A stretch of DNA of 64,000 nt from Enterobacter mori LMG 25706 (GTDB taxonomy: Bacteria; Pseudomonadota; Gammaproteobacteria; Enterobacterales; Enterobacteriaceae), in the NCBI RefSeq assembly GCF_000211415.1, contig NZ_GL890774.1, positions 35,564 through 99,563 on the forward strand, written 5' to 3'. Each line of letters begins with the position of its first letter. The first letter of the stretch is position 1. The translations under genes were made by a program, and so were the position numbers. Positions 10,890 through 23,623 of the stretch are shown here, piece by piece. Below the pieces are notes generated by a model. The model did no database searches, was not told the DNA's origin, and was given only the letters and a program-made list of their open reading frames with translations.

Positions 10890-12089
10890 TCACCAGCTTG
10901 CGAGACGCGTCACCAGTTTACGCGCAACAATGCGAGCCTCTGCATCGACCGACAGCACCTCTTCCACGCTTTGTGGCTCGCGCAAATCCATCAATTCAAG
11001 CACTGAAAGATTCATTGCTGCGATATCGGTAAAGCGGATCTGCTGATTCAGAAATGCCTCAACGGTCTCTTCATTCGCTGCATTCAGTGCCGTCGTCGCC
11101 GCCTGCCCCTGGTCAAAGGCCGTCATCGCGAGCTTAAGGCAAGGGTAACGGTCGTAATCAGGCTCGCTAAAGGTCAGTGAACTCAGCTTGCAGAAATCGA
11201 GCGGTTTTGCCCCGGATGTCACACGGTTTGGCCACGCCATGGCGTGAGCAATAGGCGTGCGCATATCCGGTTCGCCCAACTGAGCAAGCACGCTGCCATC
11301 CTGATAGCGCACCATAGAGTGAATCACCGATTGCGGGTGGATCAGCACTTCCATCTGTTTCGCTGACGCATTAAACAGCCAGCGCGCTTCAATGTATTCC
11401 AGACCTTTATTCATCATGGTGGCTGAATCAACGGAGATCTTACGACCCATCGACCAGTTCGGATGACGGCACGCCTGATCCGGCGTCATTGCGCTCAGTT
11501 CTGACAGTGGCGTTTCACGGAACGGGCCACCAGACCCGGTGAGCAGAATCGACACAACGCCATTCTGCTCCAGGTCAGCGTACCCCAGGTTCTGTTGAAA
11601 AGGTTGCGGCAAACTCTGAAAAATGGCGTTGTGTTCACTATCAACCGGTAAAAGACGTGCTCCGCGCTGCTTGACCGCCTCCATAAACAGGCGTCCGCAG
11701 GTCACCAGCGACTCTTTATTCGCCAGCAGAACATCTTTACCGGCATCAATAGCGGCAAGCGTCGGCAGGAGCCCAGCCGCCCCAACGATGGCGGCCATCA
11801 CCTGATCGACCTCATCCAGCGCCGCCATCTCGCATGCCGCCTGCTGACCGCTGAGCACCTCGGTGCGGCTGCCCTTTTCCTGCAGCTGCGCTTTCACCTG
11901 GCGAGCACTCTCTTCGTCATCCATCACCGCAAAGCGGGGCGTAAACTCCAGACACTGCTCCACCATGCGCTGCACGTTTTTACCGGCCACAAGGGCGGTC
12001 ACGGTGTAGCTTTCAGGATTATGGCGAACCACGTCAAGAGTGCTGCAACCGATAGAGCCGGTTGAGCCAAGGAGTGTTAAATGCTTCAT
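10890..12089 (-). CDS. dxr: 1-deoxy-D-xylulose 5-phosphate reductoisomerase
   Basis: Dxr converts DXP to 2-C-methyl-D-erythritol 4-phosphate with NADPH, the committed step of the MEP isoprenoid pathway; the product line feeds IspU encoded next. The 399-residue protein starts with the NADPH-binding GSTGSIG loop (residues 8-14). The metal and substrate region ([21 protein letters not shown]) is intact. Confidence 0.98.
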   Translation of the reverse strand: MKHLTLLGSTGSIGCSTLDVVRHNPESYTVTALVAGKNVQRMVEQCLEFTPRFAVMDDEESARQVKAQLQEKGSRTEVLSGQQAACEMAALDEVDQVMAAIVGAAGLLPTLAAIDAGKDVLLANKESLVTCGRLFMEAVKQRGARLLPVDSEHNAIFQSLPQPFQQNLGYADLEQNGVVSILLTGSGGPFRETPLSELSAMTPDQACRHPNWSMGRKISVDSATMMNKGLEYIEARWLFNASAKQMEVLIHPQSVIHSMVRYQDGSVLAQLGEPDMRTPIAHAMAWPNRVTSGAKPLDFCKLSSLTFSEPDYDRYPCLKLAMTAFDQGQAATTALNAANEETVEAFLNQQIRFTDIAAMNLSVLELMDLREPQSVEEVLSVDAEARIVARKLVTRLASW

Positions 12090-12111
12090 GAGATGCCCGG
12101 AAAAAAGTTAG

Positions 12112-12171
12112 ACCAGATAAAACCAAAACGCCGCCAGTAAGACACAACGTCCCCTGAACGGCGTTTATCAG
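12112..12171 (-). terminator. Probable terminator downstream of frr
   Basis: On the minus strand AACGCCG pairs with CGGCGTT across a loop of about 25 nt, followed by TTGGTTTT. The long loop makes it weaker than a textbook terminator. It fills most of the 95-nt gap between frr and dxr. Confidence 0.5.
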
Positions 12172-12184
12172 TGTACGACAGAAA

Positions 12185-12742
12185 TCAGAACTGCATCAGT
12201 TCCGCTTCTTTATCTGCCAGCGCCGCATCAATTTTCTTGATAGCCGCGTCAGTCATTTTCTGCACGTCATCCTGGGAACGACGGTCATCATCTTCGCTGA
12301 TCTCTTTTTCTTTCAGCAGCGCTTTTACTTTATCGTTCGCGTCGCGACGTACGTTACGTACGGAAACACGACCTTGCTCAGCTTCACCGCGCACCACTTT
12401 GATCAGGTCTTTACGACGTTCTTCGGTCAGCGCAGGCAGCGGAACGCGGATGTCGGCACCCGCAGAGCTTGGGTTCAAACCGAGGTCAGACGCCATGATC
12501 GCTTTCTCAATAGCCGGGCTCATTGAACGATCGAATACGTTGATTTTCAGCGTACGGGTATCTTCTACGGTAACGCTCGCCAGCTGACGCAGTGGAGTTG
12601 GCGTACCGTAGTATTCTACGATGATGCCATCCAGCAGGCTTGGAGAAGCACGGCCAGTACGGATTTTGCTGATTTGGTTTTTGAACGCTTCTACGCATTT
12701 ATCCATGCGTACTTCAGCATCTTTTCTGATGTCGTTAATCAC
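12185..12742 (-). CDS. frr: Ribosome recycling factor
   Basis: RRF splits post-termination ribosomes together with EF-G. The 185-residue length equals that of E. coli RRF. The conserved N-terminal KTGRASP-type segment ([14 protein letters not shown]) and the [13 protein letters not shown] hinge region are present; the rest is a three-helix bundle. It follows pyrH by 167 nt on the same strand. Confidence 0.99.
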   Translation of the reverse strand: MINDIRKDAEVRMDKCVEAFKNQISKIRTGRASPSLLDGIIVEYYGTPTPLRQLASVTVEDTRTLKINVFDRSMSPAIEKAIMASDLGLNPSSAGADIRVPLPALTEERRKDLIKVVRGEAEQGRVSVRNVRRDANDKVKALLKEKEISEDDDRRSQDDVQKMTDAAIKKIDAALADKEAELMQF

Positions 12743-12807
12743 GTTACGGATCCTTGAAAACTTGTCTCAGGCAGACTAACCGCCAGCACAGCGTTACAGG
12801 TGTGCTA

Positions 12808-12834
12808 AGTATAGTCGCGTTTAATTCATGACAA
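12808..12834 (-). promoter_or_regulatory. Candidate sigma-70 promoter for frr
   Basis: On the minus strand TTGTCA (12829-12834) and TATACT (12808-12813) are spaced by 15 nt, 65 nt upstream of the frr ATG. The -10 box is strong but the spacing is short of the 17-nt optimum, so this is a candidate only. Confidence 0.4.
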
Positions 12835-12851
12835 CGCCAAAGGCGCGTCCG

Positions 12852-12888
12852 GGTAAGATACCACTACAAAGTAAAGCGGAATCTTACC
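12852..12888. repeat. Perfect 8-bp inverted repeat between pyrH and frr
   Basis: GGTAAGAT at 12852-12859 and ATCTTACC at 12881-12888 form a perfect inverted repeat with a 21-nt spacer, just after the pyrH stop. There is no clear T-run, so its role (weak terminator or processing site) is open. Confidence 0.45.
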
Positions 12889-12909
12889 TGTATTTATCGC
12901 CGACGGAAA

Positions 12910-13635
12910 TTATTCCGTGATCAAAGTGCCTTCTTTTTCGCCCATTACAACGCGGCGCAGTGCGCCCGGCTTGTTCATGTTGAAGACACGGATCGGCAGT
13001 TTGTGGTCACGAGCCAGCGTGAAGGCGGCAAGATCCATTACTTTCAGCTCTTTATCCAGCACTTCGCTGTAGCTCAGCTGATCGTACATGGTCGCAGAAG
13101 GATCTTTTGCCGGATCGGCAGTAAACACGCCATCCACTTTGGTCGCTTTCAGCACCACATCGGCTTCGATTTCGATACCGCGCAGGCAGGCAGCGGAATC
13201 GGTGGTAAAGAACGGGTTACCCGTACCGGCGGAGAGGATCACCACGCGGTTATTGCGCAGCAGGCTGATGGCTTCTGCCCAGCTGTAGTTATCGCACACG
13301 CCGTTCAGAGGGATAGCGGACATCAGGCGGGCGTTCACATAGGCGCGATGGAGCGCATCACGCATGGCCAGGCCATTCATCACGGTTGCCAGCATACCCA
13401 TGTGGTCGCCCACAACGCGGTTCATCCCCGCTTTCGCCAGACCAGCACCACGGAAAAGGTTGCCACCGCCAATGACCACGCCAACCTGAATACCCAGTTC
13501 GACCAGTTCTTTGATTTCCTGTGCCATGCGGTCAAGGATGCTTGCGTCAATACCGAAGCCTTCCGTTCCCTGCAGCGCTTCGCCACTCAGCTTAAGCAGA
13601 ATGCGTTTGTACACGGGTTTTGCATTGGTAGCCAT
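12910..13635 (-). CDS. pyrH: UMP kinase
   Basis: PyrH phosphorylates UMP to UDP. It belongs to the amino-acid kinase family, not the eukaryotic UMP/CMP kinases, and is a GTP-activated, UTP-inhibited hexamer. The length is 241 residues, as in E. coli. Seen: [10 protein letters not shown] at the N-terminus, the GGGNLFRG phosphate-binding loop, and [10 protein letters not shown]. It sits between tsf and frr as in most enterobacteria. Confidence 0.99.
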   Translation of the reverse strand: MATNAKPVYKRILLKLSGEALQGTEGFGIDASILDRMAQEIKELVELGIQVGVVIGGGNLFRGAGLAKAGMNRVVGDHMGMLATVMNGLAMRDALHRAYVNARLMSAIPLNGVCDNYSWAEAISLLRNNRVVILSAGTGNPFFTTDSAACLRGIEIEADVVLKATKVDGVFTADPAKDPSATMYDQLSYSEVLDKELKVMDLAAFTLARDHKLPIRVFNMNKPGALRRVVMGEKEGTLITE

Positions 13636-13746
13636 GTTTCTTTCCTGAGACTGTCAACGATTAAGATGGGGTTAATTCTGGCGACATGTTATGCCGCAAA
13701 CCAGCGCAGGGATACAGTAACCTGTCTGATTTTGTATGACGGGTGA

Positions 13747-13778
13747 CAAAAAGAAGCCGCCCTCAGGCGGCTCCTTTT
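13747..13778 (-). terminator. Intrinsic terminator of tsf
   Basis: The minus strand carries GGAGCCGCC - TGAG - GGCGGCTTC followed by TTTTT directly after the tsf stop. This is a strong GC-rich stem with a tetraloop and T-run, ending the rpsB-tsf unit. Confidence 0.92.
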
Positions 13779-13784
13779 CAATCA

Positions 13785-14636
13785 TTAAGACTGCTTGGAC
13801 ATTGCAGCAACTTCTGCTGCGAAGTCAGTCTCAACTTTCTCGATGCCTTCGCCCACTTCGAAGCGGATGAAGCCAGTTACGTCAGCGTTGTGCTCTTTCA
13901 GCAGCTGAGCAACAGACTTGCTTGGATCCATAACGAAAGGCTGGCCAGTCAGAGAAACTTCGCCGGTGAATTTCTTCATGCGGCCTTCAACCATTTTCTC
14001 TGCGATTTCTTTAGGCTTACCAGATTGCATCGCGATGTCCAGCTGAACCTGGTACTCTTTCTCTACCACTTCAGCAGACACGTCTTCTGGCTTAACGAAT
14101 TCTGGCTTGCTTGCAGCGATGTGCATTGCCAGCTGTTTAACCAGCTCTTCATCAGCGCCTTTAGCCGCAACCAGAACACCGATACGTGCGCCGTGCTGGT
14201 AAGAACCCAGAACGTCGCCTTCCAGGGAAGATACGCGACGGATGTTGATGTTTTCACCGATTTTAGCAACCAGCGCAACACGCTCTTCTTCGAACTGTGC
14301 TTTCAGAACTTCAACGTCAGTGATTTTGCCCGCTACAGCTGCGTCCAGTACTTTGTTCGCAAATGCCTGGAAACCGCCATCTTTAGCAACGAAGTCAGTC
14401 TGGCAGTTAACTTCCAGAATGATACCGTAGGTGCCGTCGATTTTAGTGATGATCACGCCGTCAGCAGCAACGTTGCCTGCTTTCTTAGCTGCTTTGATCG
14501 CACCGGATTTACGCATGTTTTCGATTGCCAGCTCAATGTCGCCGTTCGCTTCAGTCAGCGCTTTTTTGCAATCCATCATGCCTGCGCCAGTACGCTCGCG
14601 CAGCTCTTTTACCAGGGATGCGGTAATTTCAGCCAT
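13785..14636 (-). CDS. tsf: Elongation factor Ts
   Basis: EF-Ts is the nucleotide exchange factor for EF-Tu. The ATG at 14636 gives 283 residues, as in E. coli; the frame is open 12 codons further but those residues match nothing. The N-terminal [16 protein letters not shown] helix and the TDFV motif (CQTDFVAKD), which contacts the EF-Tu magnesium site, are intact. It follows rpsB by 117 nt. Confidence 0.98.
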   Translation of the reverse strand: MAEITASLVKELRERTGAGMMDCKKALTEANGDIELAIENMRKSGAIKAAKKAGNVAADGVIITKIDGTYGIILEVNCQTDFVAKDGGFQAFANKVLDAAVAGKITDVEVLKAQFEEERVALVAKIGENINIRRVSSLEGDVLGSYQHGARIGVLVAAKGADEELVKQLAMHIAASKPEFVKPEDVSAEVVEKEYQVQLDIAMQSGKPKEIAEKMVEGRMKKFTGEVSLTGQPFVMDPSKSVAQLLKEHNADVTGFIRFEVGEGIEKVETDFAAEVAAMSKQS

Positions 14637-14689
14637 TCTTAAATCCTCGGGAGATGTGAACTGCCCGGCCATAAGCCAAACAGTATAAA

Positions 14690-14720
14690 TTGAAAAAAGG
14701 GGCCGATAATTGGCCCCTAT
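14690..14720 (-). terminator. Attenuator-type terminator between rpsB and tsf
   Basis: On the minus strand GGGGCC - AATTATC - GGCCCC is followed by TTTTTT, within the rpsB-tsf spacer. A stem-loop in this spacer is known in E. coli and allows partial read-through. Here the 6-bp GC stem and six-T run are clear. Confidence 0.85.
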
Positions 14721-14753
14721 TCATACACGGTACTAATAAGGGGTAAAACCTTA

Positions 14754-15643
<890 letters not shown>

Positions 15644-15649
15644 GCGCGC

Positions 15650-15658
15650 TTTATACCA
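15650..15658 (-). promoter_or_regulatory. rpsB promoter, extended -10
   Basis: On the minus strand TGGTATAAA forms an extended -10 element, followed by a GC-only discriminator (GCGCGCC) typical of stringently controlled ribosomal promoters. No good -35 box is seen, which fits the extended -10. The rest of the 320-nt rpsB-map gap (15659-15799) presumably holds the map promoter, which I could not place. Confidence 0.65.
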
Positions 15659-15799
15659 CAAAACACGGCCAGAAACCAATAATTGTTGACGGTGTGTGCT
15701 GTTAATGATTCTCAATTTGGCAGTGGGTGCGCCAGACTGTTACCATTGACGACACTTGAACTAGTATTGTCGAAAAATCGACACCGATGGACAGATTAC

Positions 15800-16594
15800 A
15801 TGGCTATCTCTATTAAGACTCCTGAAGAAATTGAAAAGATGCGCGTCGCCGGTCGTCTGGCCGCTGAAGTGCTGGAAATGATCGAGCCATTCGTGAAGCC
15901 GGGCGTCAGCACTGGCGAGCTGGATCGCATCTGTAATGACTACATCGTCAACGAGCAGCACGCGGTCTCCGCCTGCCTCGGCTACCACGGTTTTCCAAAA
16001 TCCGTGTGCATCTCTATAAATGAAGTGGTTTGTCACGGTATTCCTGACGACGCAAAACTGCTGAAAGATGGCGACATCGTTAATATCGACGTGACCGTCA
16101 TTAAAGACGAATACCACGGCGACACCTCTAAGATGTTCATCGTAGGCAAACCGACCATCCTCGGCGAGCGCCTGTGTAAAGTGACGCAAGAGAGCCTCTA
16201 CCTGGCACTGAAGATGGTGAAACCAGGCATCCGTCTGCGCACTATCGGTGCGGCTATCCAGAAGTTCGTGGAAGCAGAAGGTTTCTCCGTGGTGCGCGAG
16301 TACTGCGGGCACGGCATTGGTCGCGTCTTCCACGAAGAGCCGCAGGTTCTGCACTACGATGCGGATGACGGCGGCGTGGTGCTGCAGAAAGGCATGACCT
16401 TCACCATTGAGCCAATGGTCAACTCGGGCGATTACCGCATCCGCACCATGAAAGACGGCTGGACGGTGAAAACCAAAGACAGAAGCTTGTCTGCACAGTA
16501 CGAGCATACTATTGTGGTAACAGACAACGGCTGCGAAATTATGACGTTGCGCAAGGATGACACCATCCCGGCGATACTGACGAACATTGAGTAA
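15800..16594 (+). CDS. map: Methionine aminopeptidase
   Basis: Map removes the initiator methionine from nascent proteins with small second residues. The ATG at 15800 gives 264 residues as in E. coli; the frame stays open for 39 more codons upstream, but that part overlaps the rpsB regulatory region. Type I enzyme: His79 in VVCHGIP, metal ligands Asp97 (VNIDVTV) and Asp108 (HGDTSK), His171 (CGHGIG), Glu204 (FTIEPMV) and Glu235 (QYEHTI). It is divergent from rpsB. Confidence 0.98.
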   Translation: MAISIKTPEEIEKMRVAGRLAAEVLEMIEPFVKPGVSTGELDRICNDYIVNEQHAVSACLGYHGFPKSVCISINEVVCHGIPDDAKLLKDGDIVNIDVTVIKDEYHGDTSKMFIVGKPTILGERLCKVTQESLYLALKMVKPGIRLRTIGAAIQKFVEAEGFSVVREYCGHGIGRVFHEEPQVLHYDADDGGVVLQKGMTFTIEPMVNSGDYRIRTMKDGWTVKTKDRSLSAQYEHTIVVTDNGCEIMTLRKDDTIPAILTNIE

Positions 16595-16597
16595 TAA

Positions 16598-19333
<2,736 letters not shown>

Positions 19334-19365
19334 CGTGTTTTTTAGTGAAATGGAAAGAGTAAACA

Positions 19366-20190
19366 ATGCAGCAGTTACAGAACGTTATTGAGTCCGCTTT
19401 TGAGCGTCGCGCCGAGATCACTCCGGCAAATGTGGATACCGTGACCCGTGAAGCGGTAAACCAGGTTATTTCCCTGCTGGATTCCGGCGCATTACGCGTG
19501 GCAGAAAAAATCGACGGTCAGTGGGTCACTCATCAATGGCTGAAGAAAGCCGTGCTGCTCTCTTTCCGTATCAACGATAACCAGGTTATCGACGGAGCAG
19601 AAAGCCGCTACTTCGATAAAGTGCCAATGAAATTCGCTGACTACGACGAAGCGCGCTTCCAGAAAGAAGGTTTCCGCGTGGTACCACCTGCGGCAGTGCG
19701 TCAGGGCGCGTTCATCGCACGCAATACCGTGCTGATGCCATCTTACGTAAACATCGGTGCTTACGTTGACGAAGGTTCCATGGTGGATACCTGGGCGACA
19801 GTCGGCTCTTGCGCGCAAATCGGTAAAAACGTTCACCTGTCCGGCGGCGTCGGCATCGGTGGCGTACTGGAACCACTGCAGGCTAACCCAACCATCATCG
19901 AAGACAACTGCTTCATCGGCGCACGTTCCGAAGTGGTTGAAGGCGTGATCGTGGAAGAAGGCTCCGTGATCTCCATGGGCGTTTACATCGGCCAGAGCAC
20001 CCGTATTTATGACCGCGAGACCGGTGAAGTTCACTACGGTCGCGTTCCAGCGGGTTCTGTGGTGGTTTCCGGCAACCTGCCGTCTAAAGACGGTAAATAC
20101 AGCCTGTACTGCGCGGTTATCGTGAAGAAAGTGGATGCGAAAACCCGCGGTAAAGTGGGCATCAACGAGTTGCTGCGCACCATCGATTAA
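19366..20190 (+). CDS. dapD: Tetrahydrodipicolinate N-succinyltransferase
   Basis: DapD succinylates tetrahydrodipicolinate in the lysine/diaminopimelate pathway, supplying peptidoglycan cross-link residues. The length is 274 residues, as in E. coli. A helical N-terminal domain is followed by left-handed beta-helix repeats from about residue 105 ([24 protein letters not shown]). It begins 32 nt after glnD, with a GGAAAGAG ribosome site. Confidence 0.98.
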   Translation: MQQLQNVIESAFERRAEITPANVDTVTREAVNQVISLLDSGALRVAEKIDGQWVTHQWLKKAVLLSFRINDNQVIDGAESRYFDKVPMKFADYDEARFQKEGFRVVPPAAVRQGAFIARNTVLMPSYVNIGAYVDEGSMVDTWATVGSCAQIGKNVHLSGGVGIGGVLEPLQANPTIIEDNCFIGARSEVVEGVIVEEGSVISMGVYIGQSTRIYDRETGEVHYGRVPAGSVVVSGNLPSKDGKYSLYCAVIVKKVDAKTRGKVGINELLRTID

Positions 20191-20199
20191 TCGGGTATA

Positions 20200-20230
20200 A
20201 CAAAAAGCGGGGGCAACCCCGCTTTTTTTG
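20200..20230 (+). terminator. Intrinsic terminator of dapD
   Basis: AAAGCGGGG - GCAA - CCCCGCTTT is followed by a run of T, 10 nt after the dapD stop. In E. coli a separate gene, yaeI, lies between dapD and yaeH; here only 111 nt separate them and no such gene is present. Confidence 0.92.
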
Positions 20231-20301
20231 TATCTGAGGGTGGCGAAAATAGATTTTTTCGTTAATTATTCAAAGGTTATGTTGAGATCAAGGGTACCGC
20301 T

Positions 20302-20691
20302 ATGTACGATAATCTGAAAAGTCTGGGCATTACCAATCCTGATGAAATTGATCGTTACAGCCTCCGTCAGGAAGCCAATAACGATATTCTTAAAATCTAT
20401 TTTCACAAGGACAAAGGTGAGTTTTTCGCCAAAAGCGTGAAGTTTAAATATCCACGCCAGCGCAAAACCGTGGTGGCTGACGGCATCGGTCAGGGTTACA
20501 AAGAAGTACAGGAAATCAGCCCTAACCTGCGCTATGTGATCGATGAACTCGATCAGATCTGCCAGCGCGACCGCACTGAAGTCGATCTCAAGCGTAAGAT
20601 CCTTGACGATCTGCGTCATCTTGAAAGCGTTGTGACGAATAAGATCAGCGAGATTGAAGCAGATCTTGAGAAGCTTACTCGTAATAAGTAA
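20302..20691 (+). CDS. yaeH: DUF3461 family protein YaeH
   Basis: This is a conserved 129-residue enterobacterial protein of unknown function. It is soluble and charged with no signal peptide. The N-terminal half ([20 protein letters not shown]) is followed by a coiled-coil-like C-terminus rich in E, K and L. It lies between the dapD terminator and a palindromic repeat, and converges with cdaR. No catalytic motif is seen. Confidence 0.93.
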   Translation: MYDNLKSLGITNPDEIDRYSLRQEANNDILKIYFHKDKGEFFAKSVKFKYPRQRKTVVADGIGQGYKEVQEISPNLRYVIDELDQICQRDRTEVDLKRKILDDLRHLESVVTNKISEIEADLEKLTRNK

Positions 20692-20697
20692 TCAACG

Positions 20698-20746
20698 GTG
20701 CGGCCTGATGCCCTCACCCCGCCCTCTCCCACAGGGAGAGGGAGAA
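20698..20746 (-). repeat. 50-bp palindromic intergenic repeat, copy A
   Basis: This copy is in reverse orientation to copies at 27400, 30788 and 39619. It reads TTCTCCCTCTCCCTGTGGGA then GAGGGCGGGGTGAGGGCATC on the minus strand. An internal stem (CTCTCCC / GGGAGAG) is perfect. It fills the gap between the convergent ends of yaeH and cdaR and may act as a bidirectional transcript end. Confidence 0.85.
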
Positions 20747-20750
20747 ACCC

Positions 20751-21908
20751 TCATCTCTGCTCATCTAACTGTAACGCCACATACAACAACAATCTGTCAT
20801 CGAAATTCCCCAGATCCAGCCCCGTCAGCTCCGAAATCCGGTTTAACCGATACTCCAGGGTATTGCGGTGAATAAACAGCGCCTTCGAGGTCGCCAGCGG
20901 CTGCACGTTGTGACGGAACCAGGCCTGCAATGTGCGGCGCAGCAGGCCGTTGTTGTCCATGGCTTTCAGACGCACTAATGGCCGCGCCAGCTCATTGGCC
21001 TGCCAGCCGCCGCGCAGGCTGTCGAGCAGCACTGGCAACATCAAATCTTGATAGAAATAACTGCGGCTTTCCGGCATACGCTGTTTACCCACCATCATGG
21101 TGGTGCGTGCGGTCCGCCAGGAGCGGGCGATACTGCCCGGCCCGGTAAAGTAGTTGCCCAGCGCGACGCGAAAACGCAGTTGGCCGTTCTCCTGCATGCG
21201 TGCAATCAGCTGATCCACACGGCGGCGATGGTCTTCTGCATCCCAGCGGCCAAACTGATTGAGCGCGGGTTTAAGCACCACCATTTCAGTCAGAGACACA
21301 ATCGCCACCAGGTTATTGCGTTCCGGCGTCGCCAGCGCGTTTTGCAGCTGCTGCAGCTCTGCCATGGCGCTGTCCACGCCAAGCTGGCCGCTATCGACCT
21401 CAATCACCGCCACCACGCGCGGCTGGTTCAGATCGATCCCCAACCGCTGCGCCCATTCGCTGAGTGCAGGCGTATGCTCATCCGCCTGTATAAGGTTCAT
21501 GACCAGCTCTTCGCGCAGGCGGCTATCCTGGGCAAGAAGGTGCATCAGGCGCGACTGCTCCAGCATCATCTCCGCCGTCATACAGACCAGCTCGCCGTAT
21601 TTACGCAGCGATTCCGGCTCGCCGGTCAGACCGATTACCCCCACAATCTCACCTTCAAGGCGCAGCGGCAAATTGATGCCCTGACGTACGCCATGCAGAT
21701 GTTTTGCTACCGCATCGTCGATATCGACCACGCGGCCCTGGGAGAGCACCAGCAATGCACCTTCGTGCAATTCCCCAATACGCTCGCGATCGCCGCTGCC
21801 GATAATGCGGCCGCGAGCATCCATCACGTTGATATTGGTATCAATGATGCGCATGGTGCGCGCCACGATATCCTGCGCCATTTTGGTATCAAGATGCCAG
21901 CCAGCCAT
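20751..21908 (-). CDS. cdaR: Sugar diacid regulator CdaR
   Basis: CdaR activates the galactarate, glucarate and glycerate utilisation operons (gar, gud) in E. coli. The ATG at 21908 gives 385 residues and has a strong AGGAGGG site; the upstream frame (to 21977) matches nothing. The N-terminal sugar-diacid recognition domain is followed by a PucR-type C-terminal helix-turn-helix (FIHRNTLEYRLNRISELTG). The target operons are not in this window. Confidence 0.96.
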   Translation of the reverse strand: MAGWHLDTKMAQDIVARTMRIIDTNINVMDARGRIIGSGDRERIGELHEGALLVLSQGRVVDIDDAVAKHLHGVRQGINLPLRLEGEIVGVIGLTGEPESLRKYGELVCMTAEMMLEQSRLMHLLAQDSRLREELVMNLIQADEHTPALSEWAQRLGIDLNQPRVVAVIEVDSGQLGVDSAMAELQQLQNALATPERNNLVAIVSLTEMVVLKPALNQFGRWDAEDHRRRVDQLIARMQENGQLRFRVALGNYFTGPGSIARSWRTARTTMMVGKQRMPESRSYFYQDLMLPVLLDSLRGGWQANELARPLVRLKAMDNNGLLRRTLQAWFRHNVQPLATSKALFIHRNTLEYRLNRISELTGLDLGNFDDRLLLYVALQLDEQR

Positions 21909-22015
21909 GTAACCCTCCTGTGAGCAGAGCTCAAGCATAGGGAAGTTCAGCGACGGCTGCATTGTGCGAATGCACAAAGAGAGAGGGAGAAGTATGGAGT
22001 TGTGGTAACAGTCAC

Positions 22016-22050
22016 AGAAACGAGAAAGCCCCTGCGAACAGGGGCTTGAG
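22016..22050 (-). terminator. Intrinsic terminator of degP
   Basis: On the minus strand AAGCCCCTG - TTCG - CAGGGGCTT is followed by TCTCGTTT. The 9-bp GC-rich stem with a UUCG tetraloop starts a few bases after the degP stop and separates it from cdaR. Confidence 0.88.
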
Positions 22051-22054
22051 AGGA

Positions 22055-23491
22055 TTACTGCATCAGCAGATAAAGTGAGGTATCACCACGCTGGATATTC
22101 AGCGCCAGCACGGAAGGCTTGCTGTCGAGAATTTTGCGCAGTTCAGCGATGTTTTTCACCGGCTGCTGGTTAGCGCCCATGATCACATCACCTTTTTTCA
22201 GGCCGATACGGGCTGCCGGTGAATTCGCTTTCACGTTGTTCACCACCACGCCTTTGTCTGCGCCTTTATTGCTCATCTCGGCACCTTCAATCCCGCTGAA
22301 GATGGTGCTGGAATCCACCTGATTCTGGCTGCTCTGCTGCAGTTCCAGGCTCACGTTAACCGGCTTACCGTCGCGCAGCAGGCCGAGGGTGACTTTGCTG
22401 CCAATCGGCATCGAGCCTACTTCGGCACGCAGGGCGGCAAAGCTGCTGATCGGCTTACCGTTCAGGGAGGTGATCACATCCCCCGCTTTAATGCCCGCCT
22501 TCGCCGCAGAGGAATTCGGCATCACCTGGCTGACGAATGCCCCGCGCTGGGCGTCAACCTTCATCGCTTTTGCCAGCTCGGAGTTCAGCTCAGTCCCGAG
22601 GATACCCAGCTCACCGCGTTTCACCTGGCCATACTGGACCATCTGCGCGGTCAGGTTTTTCACCATGTTGCTCGGGATCGCAAAGCCGATACCGATGTTA
22701 CCACCGTCCGGTGCCAGAATGGCGGTGTTGATACCGATCAGCTCACCGTTAAGATTCACCAGCGCACCGCCGGAGTTACCGCGGTTGATCGCCGCATCCG
22801 TCTGGATAAAGTTTTCGTAGTTTTCCGCGTTCAGGCCGCTACGACCCAGCGCAGAGACGATCCCCGAAGTCACGGTTTCGCCCAGACCAAACGGGTTACC
22901 GATTGCCACGGTGTAGTCACCCACGCGCAGCGCGTCGGAATCGGCAAGCTTAATCGCCGTCAGGTTTTTCGGATCCTGAATCTGGATCAGCGCGATATCG
23001 GAGCGCGGATCTTTACCCACGACTTTGGCATCGAACTTACGACCGTCGCTCAGCTGAACTTTAATGGTGCTGGCGTTATCCACAACGTGGTTGTTCGTCA
23101 CCACGTAGCCTTTTGCGGCGTCAATGATGACACCCGAGCCAAGCGCCATGAATTTCTGCTGCTGGCCGCCGCCCTGGCTGTCATCTCCTGCCCCACCGCC
23201 CTGACAGAACGGGGAACTCTGGAATGGCGAACCGTCCTGGCAGAACGGCGAGTTGTCGCCAAAGAACTGCTGGAAATTACGCGGCATACGCGGCGTATTG
23301 ACGGTCGTGCTGCCCTCAACGTTAATACTCACCACCGATGGCATCACTTTTTCGAGCATCGGTGCCAGGCTTGGCATCTGCTGCGCGGTTGCTGCCGACG
23401 ACGCGGTCTCGGCTGCAGTAGCAGTCAGAGGAGACAGCGCTAAACCTAAACTCAGAGCCAGTGCACTCATTGCTAATGTGGTTTTTTTCAT
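22055..23491 (-). CDS. degP: Periplasmic serine endoprotease DegP (HtrA)
   Basis: DegP degrades and refolds damaged envelope proteins. The 478-residue precursor has a 26-residue signal peptide ending TATA. Catalytic triad seen: His in TNNHVVD, Asp in DPRSDIALI, Ser in RGNSGGAL. The LA loop with its two cysteines (SPFCQDGS, SPFCQGGG) and two C-terminal PDZ domains follow. The start is the ATG at 23491; the three extra upstream codons are not supported. It is driven by a sigma-E promoter. Confidence 0.98.
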   Translation of the reverse strand: MKKTTLAMSALALSLGLALSPLTATAAETASSAATAQQMPSLAPMLEKVMPSVVSINVEGSTTVNTPRMPRNFQQFFGDNSPFCQDGSPFQSSPFCQGGGAGDDSQGGGQQQKFMALGSGVIIDAAKGYVVTNNHVVDNASTIKVQLSDGRKFDAKVVGKDPRSDIALIQIQDPKNLTAIKLADSDALRVGDYTVAIGNPFGLGETVTSGIVSALGRSGLNAENYENFIQTDAAINRGNSGGALVNLNGELIGINTAILAPDGGNIGIGFAIPSNMVKNLTAQMVQYGQVKRGELGILGTELNSELAKAMKVDAQRGAFVSQVMPNSSAAKAGIKAGDVITSLNGKPISSFAALRAEVGSMPIGSKVTLGLLRDGKPVNVSLELQQSSQNQVDSSTIFSGIEGAEMSNKGADKGVVVNNVKANSPAARIGLKKGDVIMGANQQPVKNIAELRKILDSKPSVLALNIQRGDTSLYLLMQ

Positions 23492-23537
23492 GTTTCTCAA
23501 TCTCGATTTACCAGATAACGCAAAATTGCTGTGTAAC

Positions 23538-23565
23538 TCAGATTCGTTTTATACCGCTTAGTTCC
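23538..23565 (-). promoter_or_regulatory. Sigma-E promoter of degP
   Basis: On the minus strand GGAACT (23560-23565) and TCTGA (23538-23542) are spaced by 17 nt, starting 47 nt upstream of the degP ATG. This matches the sigma-E consensus and the position of the known E. coli degP promoter, and links the gene to the RseP pathway encoded at 7.7-9.1 kb. Confidence 0.85.
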
Positions 23566-23623
23566 GGGATTAAGTTTATGGAAAAAGTAAAAATTTATTG
23601 GTCGTCTTTACAAAACTCCGCGC

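Noticed and set aside
13003..14642. Long plus-strand open frames (247 and 299 codons) opposite pyrH and tsf
   Set aside because: They mirror strongly biased codon use of highly expressed genes on the other strand, have no ribosome site and no recognisable protein features.
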